Of a stretch of DNA of 47,657 bases, positions 7,667-16,725 are shown piece after piece. Both the position numbers and the translations under genes were made by a program. Position 1 is the stretch's first letter, and each line of letters opens with the position of its first letter. The DNA is taken from contig JAFSXX010000003.1 in the NCBI GenBank assembly GCA_017443845.1, forward strand, positions 1 to 47,657. Direction: 5' to 3'. The notes under the pieces are model-generated. The model made no database searches. It was not told the origin of the DNA and was given only the letters and a program-made list of their open reading frames with translations. This DNA comes from Bacteroidales bacterium (lineage in GTDB: Bacteria > Bacteroidota > Bacteroidia > Bacteroidales > UBA932).

Positions 7667-7682
7667 TCAAAAAGTATATATT

Positions 7683-8408
7683 ATGTATCCCTGGCAGGAG
7701 CGGACCGCTATAATTCTCGGCGAGGAGAAACTCGCGAGGCTCGCCGCTTCCCGCGTGGCCGTCATAGGCCTCGGCGGAGTGGGGGCTTACGCCGCCGAGA
7801 TGCTTGTAAGGGCGGGGGTGGGCAACCTGCTGCTGGTGGATTCCGACAGCGTCACCCTCACCAACAAGAACCGCCAGCTTCTTGCACTGGACTCCACGAT
7901 GGGCTGTCCAAAAACCGAGGTGATGGCATCGAGGCTGCGCGACATCAATCCCGAAGTCAATCTCACCACCGTCCGGGAATATGTGACCCAGGAGAATGTC
8001 GGTGCCATTCTCGAGCCGTACGCTCCGGATTTCCTCGTCGATGCCATAGATACCCTCACCCCGAAGGTGGAACTCATTAAATACTGCGTCTCGCACAGGA
8101 TTCCGATGGTCTCCTCGATGGGCTCCGGCGCCAAGAGCGATATGACCAGGATCCGCATCGCGGACATCTCGAAGTCATATAACTGCCCCCTGGCCTATAT
8201 GCTGCGCAAGCGCCTCCGCAAGGAGGGGATAAGCAAGGGGGTGACCGTCGTCTTCTCCGAAGAACTGCCCGACAGGGATGCCATCATCGTGGCTGAGGAC
8301 CGTAATAAAAAATCGCAGGCAGGCACTCTGTCGTACCTGCCCGCGTCGTTTGGATGCGCCTGCGCCCAGGCTGCTCTCGAAAAGCTGATTACTCTCCGGC
8401 AGCCTTGA
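7683..8408 (+). CDS. tcdA: tRNA threonylcarbamoyladenosine dehydratase TcdA
   Basis: 241 residues of the ThiF/MoeB/E1-like family. It activates t6A37 in tRNAs with ATP to form cyclic t6A. Near the N-terminus RVAVIGLGGVGAYAAEML is the ATP-binding glycine loop. LLVDSDSVTLTNKNRQLL and KTEVMASRLRDINPEV are characteristic of TcdA (CsdL), and DFLVDAIDTLTPKVELI follows. It lacks the four zinc cysteines of MoeB/ThiF, and the C-terminal end is consistent with TcdA. Start at 7683 (MYPWQERT) is chosen over an in-frame upstream codon inside mazG. The last 20 bases overlap tail-to-tail with prfA. Confidence 0.92.
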   Translation: MYPWQERTAIILGEEKLARLAASRVAVIGLGGVGAYAAEMLVRAGVGNLLLVDSDSVTLTNKNRQLLALDSTMGCPKTEVMASRLRDINPEVNLTTVREYVTQENVGAILEPYAPDFLVDAIDTLTPKVELIKYCVSHRIPMVSSMGSGAKSDMTRIRIADISKSYNCPLAYMLRKRLRKEGISKGVTVVFSEELPDRDAIIVAEDRNKKSQAGTLSYLPASFGCACAQAALEKLITLRQP

Positions 8409-9474
8409 GACGCTCCGCGTTCTCGGCAATCTGAAGCTGGTCGATAACCTCCTGGATGTCGCCGTCCATAAAGACGGGGAGATTGTACATCGTATAGTTG
8501 ATGCGGTGGTCGGTGACGCGGCTCTGCGGATAGTTGTAGGTACGGATCTTCGCCGAGCGGTCGCCGGTGGAGACCATCGTCTTGCGCTGTGCCGATACGC
8601 TGTCGAGATATTTCTGGTACTCGATGTTGTAAAGCCTTGTGCGGAGCTCGTTGAGGGCCTTGTCGAGGTTCTTCAGCTGGGAACGCTCGTCCTGGCACTG
8701 GACCACGATTCCGGTGGGGATGTGGGTCAGGCGGATTGCGGAATAAGTCGTATTGACACCCTGGCCGCCCGGTCCGGAGGAGCAGAAGGTATCCTTGCGG
8801 ACATCCTTCATATCGATCTCCACGTCGAACTCGTCGGCTTCGGGCAGTACCGCCACGGACGCTGCCGAGGTGTGGACGCGGCCCTGGGTCTCGGTCTGGG
8901 GCACGCGCTGCACGCGGTGCACGCCGCTCTCATATTTGAGGGTGCCATAGACCTTCTCGCCCGAGACCTTGCAGATAAGCTCCTTGTAACCTCCCGCGGT
9001 GCCTTCACTGACGCTCGTAACCTCGCATTTCCAGCCCTTGCGCTCGAAATACTTGGAGTACATCCTGAAGAGGTCTCCCGCGAAGATGGCAGCCTCGTCG
9101 CCGCCGGTTCCGCCGCGGATCTCCATTATGGCGTTCTTGCTGTCCTGGGGGTCTGCGGGGATGAGCATTATCCTGATCTCCTCCTCCATCTTGGGGAGTT
9201 CTTCCTCAAGCTGCGTGGCTTCTTCCCTCGCCATCTCGCGGAGATCCTCATCCTTTTCGTTCATAAGGATATCCTTGGCTCCGGCAAGGTCGCTTACCAT
9301 CTTTTTGTACTTCTCGCCGGCGGCTATGATGGGCTCAAGTTCCTTGTAGTCCTTGTTGAGCTGCACATATCGCTTCATATCCGCCATCGTCTCCGGGTCG
9401 GAAATCTGGCGGGAAATCTCTGCGTATTTCTCCTTCAGGCCGTCGAGTTTCTCTATGAGGGTGTTTTCTGCCAT
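8389..9474 (-). CDS. prfA: peptide chain release factor 1
   Basis: 361 residues, standard RF1 length. It recognises UAA and UAG and triggers peptidyl-tRNA hydrolysis. GGTGGDEAAIFAGDL opens domain 2. VPQTETQGRVHTS contains the codon-reading PxT tripeptide (PQT at about 192-194), and SSGPGGQGVN carries the catalytic GGQ (236-238) followed by the RF1 signature. A coiled N-terminal domain spans roughly 1-105. The 3' end overlaps tcdA by 20 bp on the opposite strand, so the last six codons of both genes share DNA. Confidence 0.97.
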   Translation of the reverse strand: MAENTLIEKLDGLKEKYAEISRQISDPETMADMKRYVQLNKDYKELEPIIAAGEKYKKMVSDLAGAKDILMNEKDEDLREMAREEATQLEEELPKMEEEIRIMLIPADPQDSKNAIMEIRGGTGGDEAAIFAGDLFRMYSKYFERKGWKCEVTSVSEGTAGGYKELICKVSGEKVYGTLKYESGVHRVQRVPQTETQGRVHTSAASVAVLPEADEFDVEIDMKDVRKDTFCSSGPGGQGVNTTYSAIRLTHIPTGIVVQCQDERSQLKNLDKALNELRTRLYNIEYQKYLDSVSAQRKTMVSTGDRSAKIRTYNYPQSRVTDHRINYTMYNLPVFMDGDIQEVIDQLQIAENAERLKAAGE

Positions 9475-9494
9475 TGTGTTTCAGATTTGGGCTG

Positions 9495-9502
9495 CAAATA
9501 TA
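9495..9502 (-). promoter_or_regulatory. -7 box of prfA
   Basis: TATATTTG on the minus strand, 21 nt before the ATG, within the 50-bp gap after the S9 peptidase gene. It matches TAnnTTTG exactly; the -33 region is unconvincing. Confidence 0.55.
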
Positions 9503-9524
9503 GTCAATAATTCGTTTCTGATAC

Positions 9525-11963
9525 TCACTTACCTTCGGAGCTCCTTGGCTTGGCGTTCTTTACGTGCTCGTCGAGCATCTTCTCGACCAGCGAGAAGTAG
9601 TGCAGGACATTCTCCTTGAAGGCCATCTGGTGACCCTCGTAGGGGAGCTGGATGTAGGTCGCCTCGCCGCCGTGTCCGGCTATCGCGTAGTAGAGCCTTT
9701 CGCTCTGGATGGGGTGAGTTCCCTGGTTCTCGTCCATCTGGCCGTGGCATATCAGTATGGGCTCCTTGATCTTGTCGGCGTAGTTGTAGGGCGACATATC
9801 GTGGTAGATCTGCTCCGACTCCCAGTAATCCTTGTTGTAGAACTGGAATCCGTAAGGGGTCAGGGTGCGGTTGAAGGCTCCGCTGTTGCAGAATCCGCAT
9901 CGGTAGAGGTCGGTGTGGGCCAGCAGGTTGGCGGTCATGAACGAGCCGTACGAGAGGCCTCCTACGGCCATCCTGTCGCGGTCGCCGATGCCGGCCTTGT
10001 CGAGTGCGTCGACAATGGCTTCGGCGCTCATTGTGAGCTCTTTGACGAAGTTGGCGTTGTAGTCGGCGTCCTTGTCGGAGGCGACTATCGCCATTGTCCA
10101 GTCGAGTACCACCGCATAGCCCTTGAGGCACCAGAAAATCTGGCATCCCTGGATAGGCATTCCGAAGGTGTTGTGGCTCGCGCGGTAGTTGTTCTCAGCG
10201 CTCTTGAATGTATAGTGCTCTCGGGGATAGGTCCACATGAAGACGGGCAGCTTGCCGTCGCGCTCCTTGTCGTATCCTGCGGGCAGATAAACCCTGGCGG
10301 CGCAGTTGAGGCCGTCGGCGCGCTTGTACTGGAGGTATTCCATCCTGATCTCATCGCTGTGCGGCAGGGTGTTCTCGAACGAGGAGATCTCCTTCTGCGA
10401 GGTGCGGCCCTTGCGGTCGACGCTGTAAAGCGCGTAATTGGGCACTTCGCTGGCGGTCTCGTGGGTCGCCACGAAACTCAGGCCCTTGTCCGAGAAGGAG
10501 ACAACGTTGGTGAGGGTTACCTTGTATTCGATTCCGGAGGTCCAGAGCGTCTCGGCCTTACCGTCCTTGAGGTTGATGCGGTCGATGTAGCTGTACTTCA
10601 GGCCGCCTTCCATCCTGTCGCTTCCGCCGAGCAGCACATATTTGCCATTGGGGTCGGTCACCGCCTTGTCGGAACCCCTGAGGCGGCAGATCGCGCCGTT
10701 GAAGGAGTGTCCGTTGGAGGTGAAGTCGTAAGTGTCCTCGCTCAGGATCGTGACAGGGAGGACATTGATGTCGGAAGGGTTGAAGGCCTTGGTCCTGCGC
10801 ACCTTATCGGAAGTGGAGATATAGAGGGCGGTCTTTTCGTTGCACCAGATCACGCTGGAGATGTCGCTGGCGCTTTCGGTCAGGACCTTGCCTACGTTGA
10901 AGTCGAAGGGATAGAGGCACTCCCTGATGCTGTAGGGATTGGCTGCGCCCTTGCCGGAGGCCTTCTCCTTCCAGAAGAGGGTGGCGGGTTTGTCGGCCCT
11001 CCATCCCCACATACTGCGGGTGGGAACTCCCTTCGGGGCGGTTTTTGGTTCCTTGAGGAGCCTGATCTCGCGTCCCTCCATATCCATTATGGCTATGCGC
11101 TTGTAGAAGTTGGAGTATCTCTTGGCATAAGTGTAGGGCTTGTGGATGGTGGTGCACATTATGTATTTTCCGTCGGGGGAGAGCTCGAATTCGCTGATGA
11201 TGCCGCGGCCTCCCACGGTGCGGGTGGAGGTGCCGTCATAGAGCGACAGTTCGGCCGTGCACAGATAATCGAACACCGCCTCGTCATAGGGCGATTTCAG
11301 AAGGTCGGTGAATGTCTTGTAGGTATCCTTCCTGTTCTTGCTCGACTGGATGATGGGGCCTTTCGGGAATCCCTCCTTGGGGAAGGGGCCGATGTCGGAA
11401 GGGACGCTCTTGTATAAGACCGCGTCGTTGCCTGCGAAATCGAAGGCGTCGCCGAAAATGCTGTTGACGGGCCTTTCATTGATTTTGACGGCTGTCGGCC
11501 GCTCGGCGCGGGTATCGACCCTGTAGAGCTCCACCTCTTTCGGAGTGTCGTTCAGGAAGCAGAGCCAACGGCCGTCGGGCGACCATTTGAAACTGTGTGC
11601 CATCAGGTTTGCGGGGAGCCCGGCGATATCGCGGGTGGCTCCGGAACTGACGGTTATGAGCTTGATCTCTTCGAAGAAATCCTTCCTGGTCTGGCTGAAG
11701 TTGTCGCCGTTAAGGCGCAGTCCGGCCACTTTGAATTCCCGGATTGATTCTATCAGGGAGAGGGGACGGAACTTCTCACGGGCCTGGTAAATGACTCCTT
11801 CGGTCATCTGGTCGTTGAAATCGATCTTGGCGAGAGGCTTGGCCAGAAGCATCTCTTCCACTTCTTTGGAGGGACGTTCATATTTGACTTCCTGTGCCCC
11901 TGCAACACCTGCTGCCGTCAGGAGACCTGACAGCAGCAGTGCGGCAACGATATTTCGTTTCAT
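9525..11963 (-). CDS. secreted S9 family (prolyl oligopeptidase-like) peptidase, copy 1
   Basis: 812 residues with a signal peptide (MKRNIVAALLLSGLLTAAG, cleavage near AGAQ). Residues about 40-540 form the propeller-like cap, with WSPDGRWLCFLND and LSPDGKYIMCTT blades. The C-terminal alpha/beta-hydrolase holds VGGLSYGSFM (nucleophile Ser), GQMDENQGTH (Asp) and YEGHQMAF (His), a complete triad. RVYLPAGYDKERDGKLP marks the domain entry. Likely a periplasmic oligopeptidase of the S9 family; substrate not predictable. It is a tandem paralogue of the 865-residue peptidase 35 bp upstream and probably co-transcribed with it. Confidence 0.9.
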   Translation of the reverse strand: MKRNIVAALLLSGLLTAAGVAGAQEVKYERPSKEVEEMLLAKPLAKIDFNDQMTEGVIYQAREKFRPLSLIESIREFKVAGLRLNGDNFSQTRKDFFEEIKLITVSSGATRDIAGLPANLMAHSFKWSPDGRWLCFLNDTPKEVELYRVDTRAERPTAVKINERPVNSIFGDAFDFAGNDAVLYKSVPSDIGPFPKEGFPKGPIIQSSKNRKDTYKTFTDLLKSPYDEAVFDYLCTAELSLYDGTSTRTVGGRGIISEFELSPDGKYIMCTTIHKPYTYAKRYSNFYKRIAIMDMEGREIRLLKEPKTAPKGVPTRSMWGWRADKPATLFWKEKASGKGAANPYSIRECLYPFDFNVGKVLTESASDISSVIWCNEKTALYISTSDKVRRTKAFNPSDINVLPVTILSEDTYDFTSNGHSFNGAICRLRGSDKAVTDPNGKYVLLGGSDRMEGGLKYSYIDRINLKDGKAETLWTSGIEYKVTLTNVVSFSDKGLSFVATHETASEVPNYALYSVDRKGRTSQKEISSFENTLPHSDEIRMEYLQYKRADGLNCAARVYLPAGYDKERDGKLPVFMWTYPREHYTFKSAENNYRASHNTFGMPIQGCQIFWCLKGYAVVLDWTMAIVASDKDADYNANFVKELTMSAEAIVDALDKAGIGDRDRMAVGGLSYGSFMTANLLAHTDLYRCGFCNSGAFNRTLTPYGFQFYNKDYWESEQIYHDMSPYNYADKIKEPILICHGQMDENQGTHPIQSERLYYAIAGHGGEATYIQLPYEGHQMAFKENVLHYFSLVEKMLDEHVKNAKPRSSEGK

Positions 11964-11998
11964 TATACCTTATTTGTTGAACTTGGTTTTAAGTATCA

Positions 11999-14596
11999 TT
12001 ATTTGGTTTCGGGCGCCTTCTCACCGGCCTTCTTCTCAGCTTCGGGTTTCGCATTCTTTACGAACTTGTCGAGCATCTCCTCGATGGTCGAGAAGTAGTG
12101 GAGGAGGTTCTCCTTGAATGCGTAACCGTGGCCCTCATAAGGCAGCTGGAGCCAGCGTGCCTTGCCGTTGTGGCCTGCGATCGCATAGTAGAAGCGCTCG
12201 GACTGGATGGGGTGGGTTCCGGTATTCTCATCCATCATACCGTGGGTGAGGAGGATCGCATCCTTGACCTTGTCGGCGTAGTTGTAGGGCGACATGTCGT
12301 TGTAGATCTTGGGGATCTTCCAGTAGTCGCGGTTCTCGCTCTGGAATCCGTAAGGGGTGAGGGTGCGGTTGTAAGCTCCGCTGTTGGCCACGCCGAGTTT
12401 GTAGAGACGGGTGTGGGCCAGCAGGTTGCCGGTCATGAATCCGCCGTAGGAGTGGCCTCCGACCGACATCCTGTTGCGGTCGCCGATTCCGGCCTCGTCA
12501 AGGGCGTTGACAATGGCCTCGGCGTTCATCACGAGATTCTTGCGGAAGACTTCATTGGGCTGGCCGCCGTTCTTCTCGGCGATGATGGGCATCGACCATT
12601 CGAGGACCACGGCATATCCCTGGAGGCACCAGAAGACCTGCTTGTTGCGGTTGGGAACCACGAATCCGTAGCGGTCGGCGCGGTGACGCCTCTCGGCGCT
12701 GATAACGGTCTTGTGCTCGTAAGGATAGGTCCACATAAAGACGGGCAGTTTGCCGTCGCGCTCCTTGTCCCAGTCGGCGGGTACGAAGACCCTGGCCGCG
12801 CAGTTGACGCCGTCGGCGCGCTTGTAGGTTATGTATTCGCTGCGGATCTTGTCGTAGTGGGGGATGGGGTTCTCGAAGAAGGTGATGGGAGTCTCGGTGA
12901 GTTTCTTGTTCTTGATGCTCATCGCCATATAGTTGGGCACCTCGGTTTCGGATTCCTTGGAGGTGACGAATTCGATTCCCTTGGCGTCGAAGCTCTTGAT
13001 GCCGGCGATCAGTTCCTTGTAGGGAGCCTTTCCGGTCCAGATGTTCTCGCATTTGCCGTCCTTGAGGCTGACCCTGTCGATGAAGGACATGTTGTCGCCG
13101 TTCTCATCGGGACGGGTCTCACCGCTCATAAGGATGTATGCTCCCTTCGGGTCGAGTTTGATCTTGCCCGTGCCGCGCTCGGTTACGATGGAACCGCGTA
13201 CGGGGCGGTTGCCGAGGGTGTCGAGGGAGGTGTCTTCAGTGAGGATGAGGGTGCGCTTGGTCGTGTCGGAGGGGTTGAATACGAATGTGCGGGTCTGTTT
13301 CTCCTTGGAGGACATATCGGAATAGACTGCCACCTTGTCGTTGCCCCAGAGGACGCGGCCGAGACGGAATTCGGAAGTTATGACAAGCTTCTTGCCGTTG
13401 TCGGTGTCGAACGGTGCCTCGCACTGGTAGATTGCGGTGTACCAGGTCCTTTCGGGTTTGTCCTTATCCTTGTCTTCCTGGTCGTCGCCATCGCGTCCGG
13501 GACGCCTGTCGTTATCTTCGTCCTTATTGTCGTCGGAAGGCAGGGTTTCGGTCCAGGTGAGGACGGCGCCCTTGTCGGTACGCCAGGCATAACCGCTCTT
13601 GGAGGGCTTCCTGGGCTCTTTCTTGTCCTTGTCGGCGGGCTTTGCGTCATTCTTTTCCGGTTTCTTGGGAAGATCCCTGAGGACCTTCACGACCTCGCCA
13701 GTGGAGGTGCTCCATATCTCGCTCTTGCTGGGGAAGGAACTGTAGGTGCCGGAGTAGGAGTAGGGCTTGTGCGCGGTGGAGACAATCATATACTGTCCGT
13801 CCGGCGAGAGGTCGAAGCTCTTGATGACACCCTTCCCGCCGATGGTGCGGGTGGCGTTTCCGTCATACACGGAGAAGACCGAGGTGGCCAGATACTCGAA
13901 TACCGCCTCGTCGTAAGGGGTCTTCAGCAGGTCCTGATAGGTCCTGTAGGAGCCTCTCTTTCCGAAGCTCTCCTGCACGATGGGGCCCTTGGGCGCATTC
14001 TCCTCGGGGAATTTGCCGAGATCGACGGGGACGCTCCTGTAAATGATGGTATTGTTGTCGATGAAGTCGAAGGCGTTGCCGAATATGCTGTTGACGCGGT
14101 TGGCGTTGATCTTGACTGCGACAGGCTTCTCGGCCGTAGCATCTACTTTGTAAAGCTCGACCTCGTACCTCGTATCGTTGAGGAAGCAGAGGGTCTTGCC
14201 GTCAGGCGACCACTTGAAGTCGTGGATCTTGGCGTTTACCGGCATTCCGATTACCTGGACAGGCTTTCCGCCCGGCATTCTGATGATGTCGAGTTTGGTG
14301 AAATAACCCTTGCGGGTCTGGCTGAAATTCTCGCCGTTGAGGCGCACACCGGCCACTTTGAACTCCTTTATGGCCGCCATTTCGGAAACAGATACATAGG
14401 GATCGTCCTTGCTGTATACAGCCGCGATGTCCATCTGCGGATTGAATACCGCCTTCGGGATGGGAGCCGCGAGGATCATCTCCATCACATCTTTCGAAGG
14501 CTTTTTGTACTTGATTTCCTGAGCCTTGGCGCAGGGGAAAAGGCAAAGCACCGCTGCTGCGGCGATTGCCAGGCGTTTCAGACCAATGCTTTTCAT
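11999..14596 (-). CDS. secreted S9 family peptidase, copy 2, with acidic/basic insertions
   Basis: 865 residues. Signal peptide MKSIGLKRLAIAAAAVLC with cleavage near AKAQ. The layout follows copy 1: propeller with FKWSPDGKTLCFLND and DLSPDGQYMIVST, then hydrolase with VGGHSYGGFMT (Ser), HGMMDENTGTH (Asp) and PYEGHGYAF (His). It differs by two low-complexity insertions around residues 310-380, one Lys/Pro/Asp-rich and one dominated by Asp, Glu, Lys and Arg. These are absent from copy 1 and probably form a flexible surface loop on the propeller. The C-terminus (KPEAEKKAGEKAPETK) is also longer and charged. Probably the first gene of the pair; no clear promoter consensus is seen upstream. Confidence 0.9.
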   Translation of the reverse strand: MKSIGLKRLAIAAAAVLCLFPCAKAQEIKYKKPSKDVMEMILAAPIPKAVFNPQMDIAAVYSKDDPYVSVSEMAAIKEFKVAGVRLNGENFSQTRKGYFTKLDIIRMPGGKPVQVIGMPVNAKIHDFKWSPDGKTLCFLNDTRYEVELYKVDATAEKPVAVKINANRVNSIFGNAFDFIDNNTIIYRSVPVDLGKFPEENAPKGPIVQESFGKRGSYRTYQDLLKTPYDEAVFEYLATSVFSVYDGNATRTIGGKGVIKSFDLSPDGQYMIVSTAHKPYSYSGTYSSFPSKSEIWSTSTGEVVKVLRDLPKKPEKNDAKPADKDKKEPRKPSKSGYAWRTDKGAVLTWTETLPSDDNKDEDNDRRPGRDGDDQEDKDKDKPERTWYTAIYQCEAPFDTDNGKKLVITSEFRLGRVLWGNDKVAVYSDMSSKEKQTRTFVFNPSDTTKRTLILTEDTSLDTLGNRPVRGSIVTERGTGKIKLDPKGAYILMSGETRPDENGDNMSFIDRVSLKDGKCENIWTGKAPYKELIAGIKSFDAKGIEFVTSKESETEVPNYMAMSIKNKKLTETPITFFENPIPHYDKIRSEYITYKRADGVNCAARVFVPADWDKERDGKLPVFMWTYPYEHKTVISAERRHRADRYGFVVPNRNKQVFWCLQGYAVVLEWSMPIIAEKNGGQPNEVFRKNLVMNAEAIVNALDEAGIGDRNRMSVGGHSYGGFMTGNLLAHTRLYKLGVANSGAYNRTLTPYGFQSENRDYWKIPKIYNDMSPYNYADKVKDAILLTHGMMDENTGTHPIQSERFYYAIAGHNGKARWLQLPYEGHGYAFKENLLHYFSTIEEMLDKFVKNAKPEAEKKAGEKAPETK

Positions 14597-14702
14597 ATGG
14601 TTGGGTATTAGATTGATTTGTCGTATAGAGTGCGAATTTAATAATTCTGTCCTTAAATTCCTCGGCCCAATTCCAAAACTTTCTTCCCGCTAATAATAAT
14701 TG

Positions 14703-14733
14703 TTTGCAAAACAAAGAATTAGTCGTATCTTTG
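14703..14733 (+). promoter_or_regulatory. strong Bacteroidota-type promoter of rpsA
   Basis: TTTG (14703-14706), 19 nt, then TATCTTTG (14726-14733): an exact -33/-7 consensus. Transcription should start near 14740, leaving a leader of about 60 nt that is A/T-rich and without a Shine-Dalgarno sequence. Confidence 0.85.
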
Positions 14734-14800
14734 CAGGCTCCCGAAAAAGGGGGTACTATAAATATAGTCTAACTACTTATTGCTAAACAAATTACAACAA

Positions 14801-16720
14801 ATGGCAAACGAAATTGAAAACAAAGAGGTCCTCGAGGCTCAGGCAGCTGAGACCGTAGAGACCCCTGCAGCGCAGGTTGAAGAGCCTGTTGCAGAGAAGG
14901 TCGCAGAGCCCGCAGCGGCTCCCGCACCCAAGAGAAAGAGCAACGCGTCGGCGGACAACGCAACGTTCGACTGGGACGCATTCGAGAATGACGGCTTCGA
15001 CGAGGCCGACAAGGCAGCTACCGAAGAGAGCTACAGCCAGACCCTTTCCCGCATAAGCGAGAACGAAGTGGTCGAAGGTACTGTCGTCGCGATGAACAAG
15101 CGCGAAGTTATCGTCAATATAGGTTACAAGAGCGAGGGCGTAGTGAGCATCAACGAATTCCGCTACAACCCCGACCTCGCAGTAGGTGACAAGGTAGATG
15201 TCTTCGTAGAGAACGCGGAAGACAAGAAAGGCCAGCTGATCCTCTCGCACAAGAGGGCACGCTCCCTCCGTTCCTGGGACAGGGTCAACGAGGCTTACGA
15301 CAACAACGAGATCGTCAAGGGCTACATCAAGTGCCGCACCAAGGGCGGTATGATCGTCGATGTATTCGGAATCGAGGCATTCCTCCCCGGCAGCCAGATC
15401 GACGTCAAGCCCATCCGTGATTATGACGTATATGTAAACAAGACGATGGAGTTCAAGATCGTCAAGATCAATCAGGAATACCGCAACGTGGTCGTTTCCC
15501 ACAAGGCTCTCATCGAGGCAGAGCTCGAGGCCCAGAAGGCCGAGATCATCAGCCGTCTCGAGAAGGGTCAGGTACTCGAGGGAACCGTCAAGAACATCTG
15601 CTCTTACGGTGTATTCGTGGACCTCGGCGGAGTGGACGGACTCATCCACATCACCGACCTCTCCTGGGGCCGCATCAGCCATCCCGAAGAGGTTGTCCAG
15701 CTCGACCAGAAGATCAATGTCGTCATCCTCGACTTCGACGACACCAAGAAGCGCATCGCTCTCGGTCTCAAGCAGCTCAGCCCTCATCCCTGGGATGCTC
15801 TCGATCCCAACCTCAAGGTTGGCGACGTCGTCAAGGGTAAGGTCGTGGTCATCGCTGACTACGGCGCATTCGTAGAGGTTCAGCCCGGTGTAGAAGGCCT
15901 TATCCATGTCTCCGAAATGAGCTGGAGCCTCCACCTGCGCAGCGCACAGGACTTCCTCAAGGTCGGTGACGAAGTTGAGGCTGTCATCCTTACCCTCGAC
16001 CGCGAGGAGCGCAAGATGTCCCTCGGTATCAAGCAGCTCAAACCCGATCCGTGGGCTACCATCGCAGAAAAATATCCCATCAACTCCAGGCATACCGCAA
16101 CTGTCCGCAACTTCACCAACTTCGGCGTATTCGTAGAGCTTGAGGAAGGTGTTGACGGCCTCGTGCACATCAGCGACCTGAGCTGGACCAAGAAGATCAA
16201 GCATCCTTCGGAGTTCACCGCTATCGGAGAGCCCCTCGAGGTTGTCGTCCTCGAAGTCGACCAGGCAAACCGTCGTCTCAGCCTCGGCCACAAGCAGCTC
16301 GAAGAGAATCCCTGGGATTCCTATGAGACTATTTACACCGTAGGTTCGGTACACAACGGAACCGTTGCAAACCTCGTCGAGAAGGGCGCAGTCATCACCC
16401 TGGCAGACGGCGTTGAAGGTTACTGCTCCGCAAGGAACCTCGTCAAGGAAGACGGCACTCCCGCAAAGGCAGGTGAGGTGCTTCCTTTCCGCGTAGAGGA
16501 ATTCAACAAGGCAAGCAAGAAGATCATCCTTTCCCACGTCAAGACCTACAGCGACGGCCGCAAGGAAGCTGCTCCCGCTGAGGAGAAGGCAGAGGATTCG
16601 GAGGCAAAGAACACCCAGAAGGCAGTCAAGAAGCTCAAGGCCAACCTTGAGAAGACCACCCTCGGTGACATCTCCGAGCTCGCAGCCCTCAAGGACGAGA
16701 TGGAGAAGGCCCAGGAGTAA
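14801..16720 (+). CDS. rpsA: 30S ribosomal protein S1
   Basis: 639 residues from ATG 14801 (a TTG at 14780 is in frame but less likely). After an Ala/Glu/Pro-rich low-complexity N-terminus (about 1-60) come six S1-type OB folds. Examples are VVEGTVVAMNKREVIVNIGY, LEGTVKNICSYGVFVDLGG, VKGKVVVIADYGAFVEVQPG and TATVRNFTNFGVFVELEEG, each with a following G(L/V)xHxSxxS(W) element in the central ones. S1 brings structured and leader-poor mRNAs to the 30S subunit. Here that matters because Bacteroidota mRNAs mostly lack Shine-Dalgarno sequences. The last domain is degenerate and a Lys/Glu-rich tail follows. Codon choice is strongly biased, as expected of a highly expressed gene. rnz follows five bases downstream. 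Confidence 0.96.
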   Translation: MANEIENKEVLEAQAAETVETPAAQVEEPVAEKVAEPAAAPAPKRKSNASADNATFDWDAFENDGFDEADKAATEESYSQTLSRISENEVVEGTVVAMNKREVIVNIGYKSEGVVSINEFRYNPDLAVGDKVDVFVENAEDKKGQLILSHKRARSLRSWDRVNEAYDNNEIVKGYIKCRTKGGMIVDVFGIEAFLPGSQIDVKPIRDYDVYVNKTMEFKIVKINQEYRNVVVSHKALIEAELEAQKAEIISRLEKGQVLEGTVKNICSYGVFVDLGGVDGLIHITDLSWGRISHPEEVVQLDQKINVVILDFDDTKKRIALGLKQLSPHPWDALDPNLKVGDVVKGKVVVIADYGAFVEVQPGVEGLIHVSEMSWSLHLRSAQDFLKVGDEVEAVILTLDREERKMSLGIKQLKPDPWATIAEKYPINSRHTATVRNFTNFGVFVELEEGVDGLVHISDLSWTKKIKHPSEFTAIGEPLEVVVLEVDQANRRLSLGHKQLEENPWDSYETIYTVGSVHNGTVANLVEKGAVITLADGVEGYCSARNLVKEDGTPAKAGEVLPFRVEEFNKASKKIILSHVKTYSDGRKEAAPAEEKAEDSEAKNTQKAVKKLKANLEKTTLGDISELAALKDEMEKAQE

Positions 16721-16725
16721 TCCAG

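Noticed and set aside
9564-11417. Long plus-strand ORF antisense to S9 copy 1
   Set aside because: Same reason: shadow of a well-supported peptidase in GC-rich DNA.
12098-14611. Very long plus-strand ORF (837 codons) antisense to S9 copy 2
   Set aside because: It is a codon-bias shadow: the peptide is low-complexity Val/Gly/Asp-rich, while the minus strand encodes an intact signal peptide and catalytic triad.
14792-16537. 581-codon ORF antisense to rpsA
   Set aside because: Shadow of the S1 repeats; its apparent repeats mirror the S1 domains.
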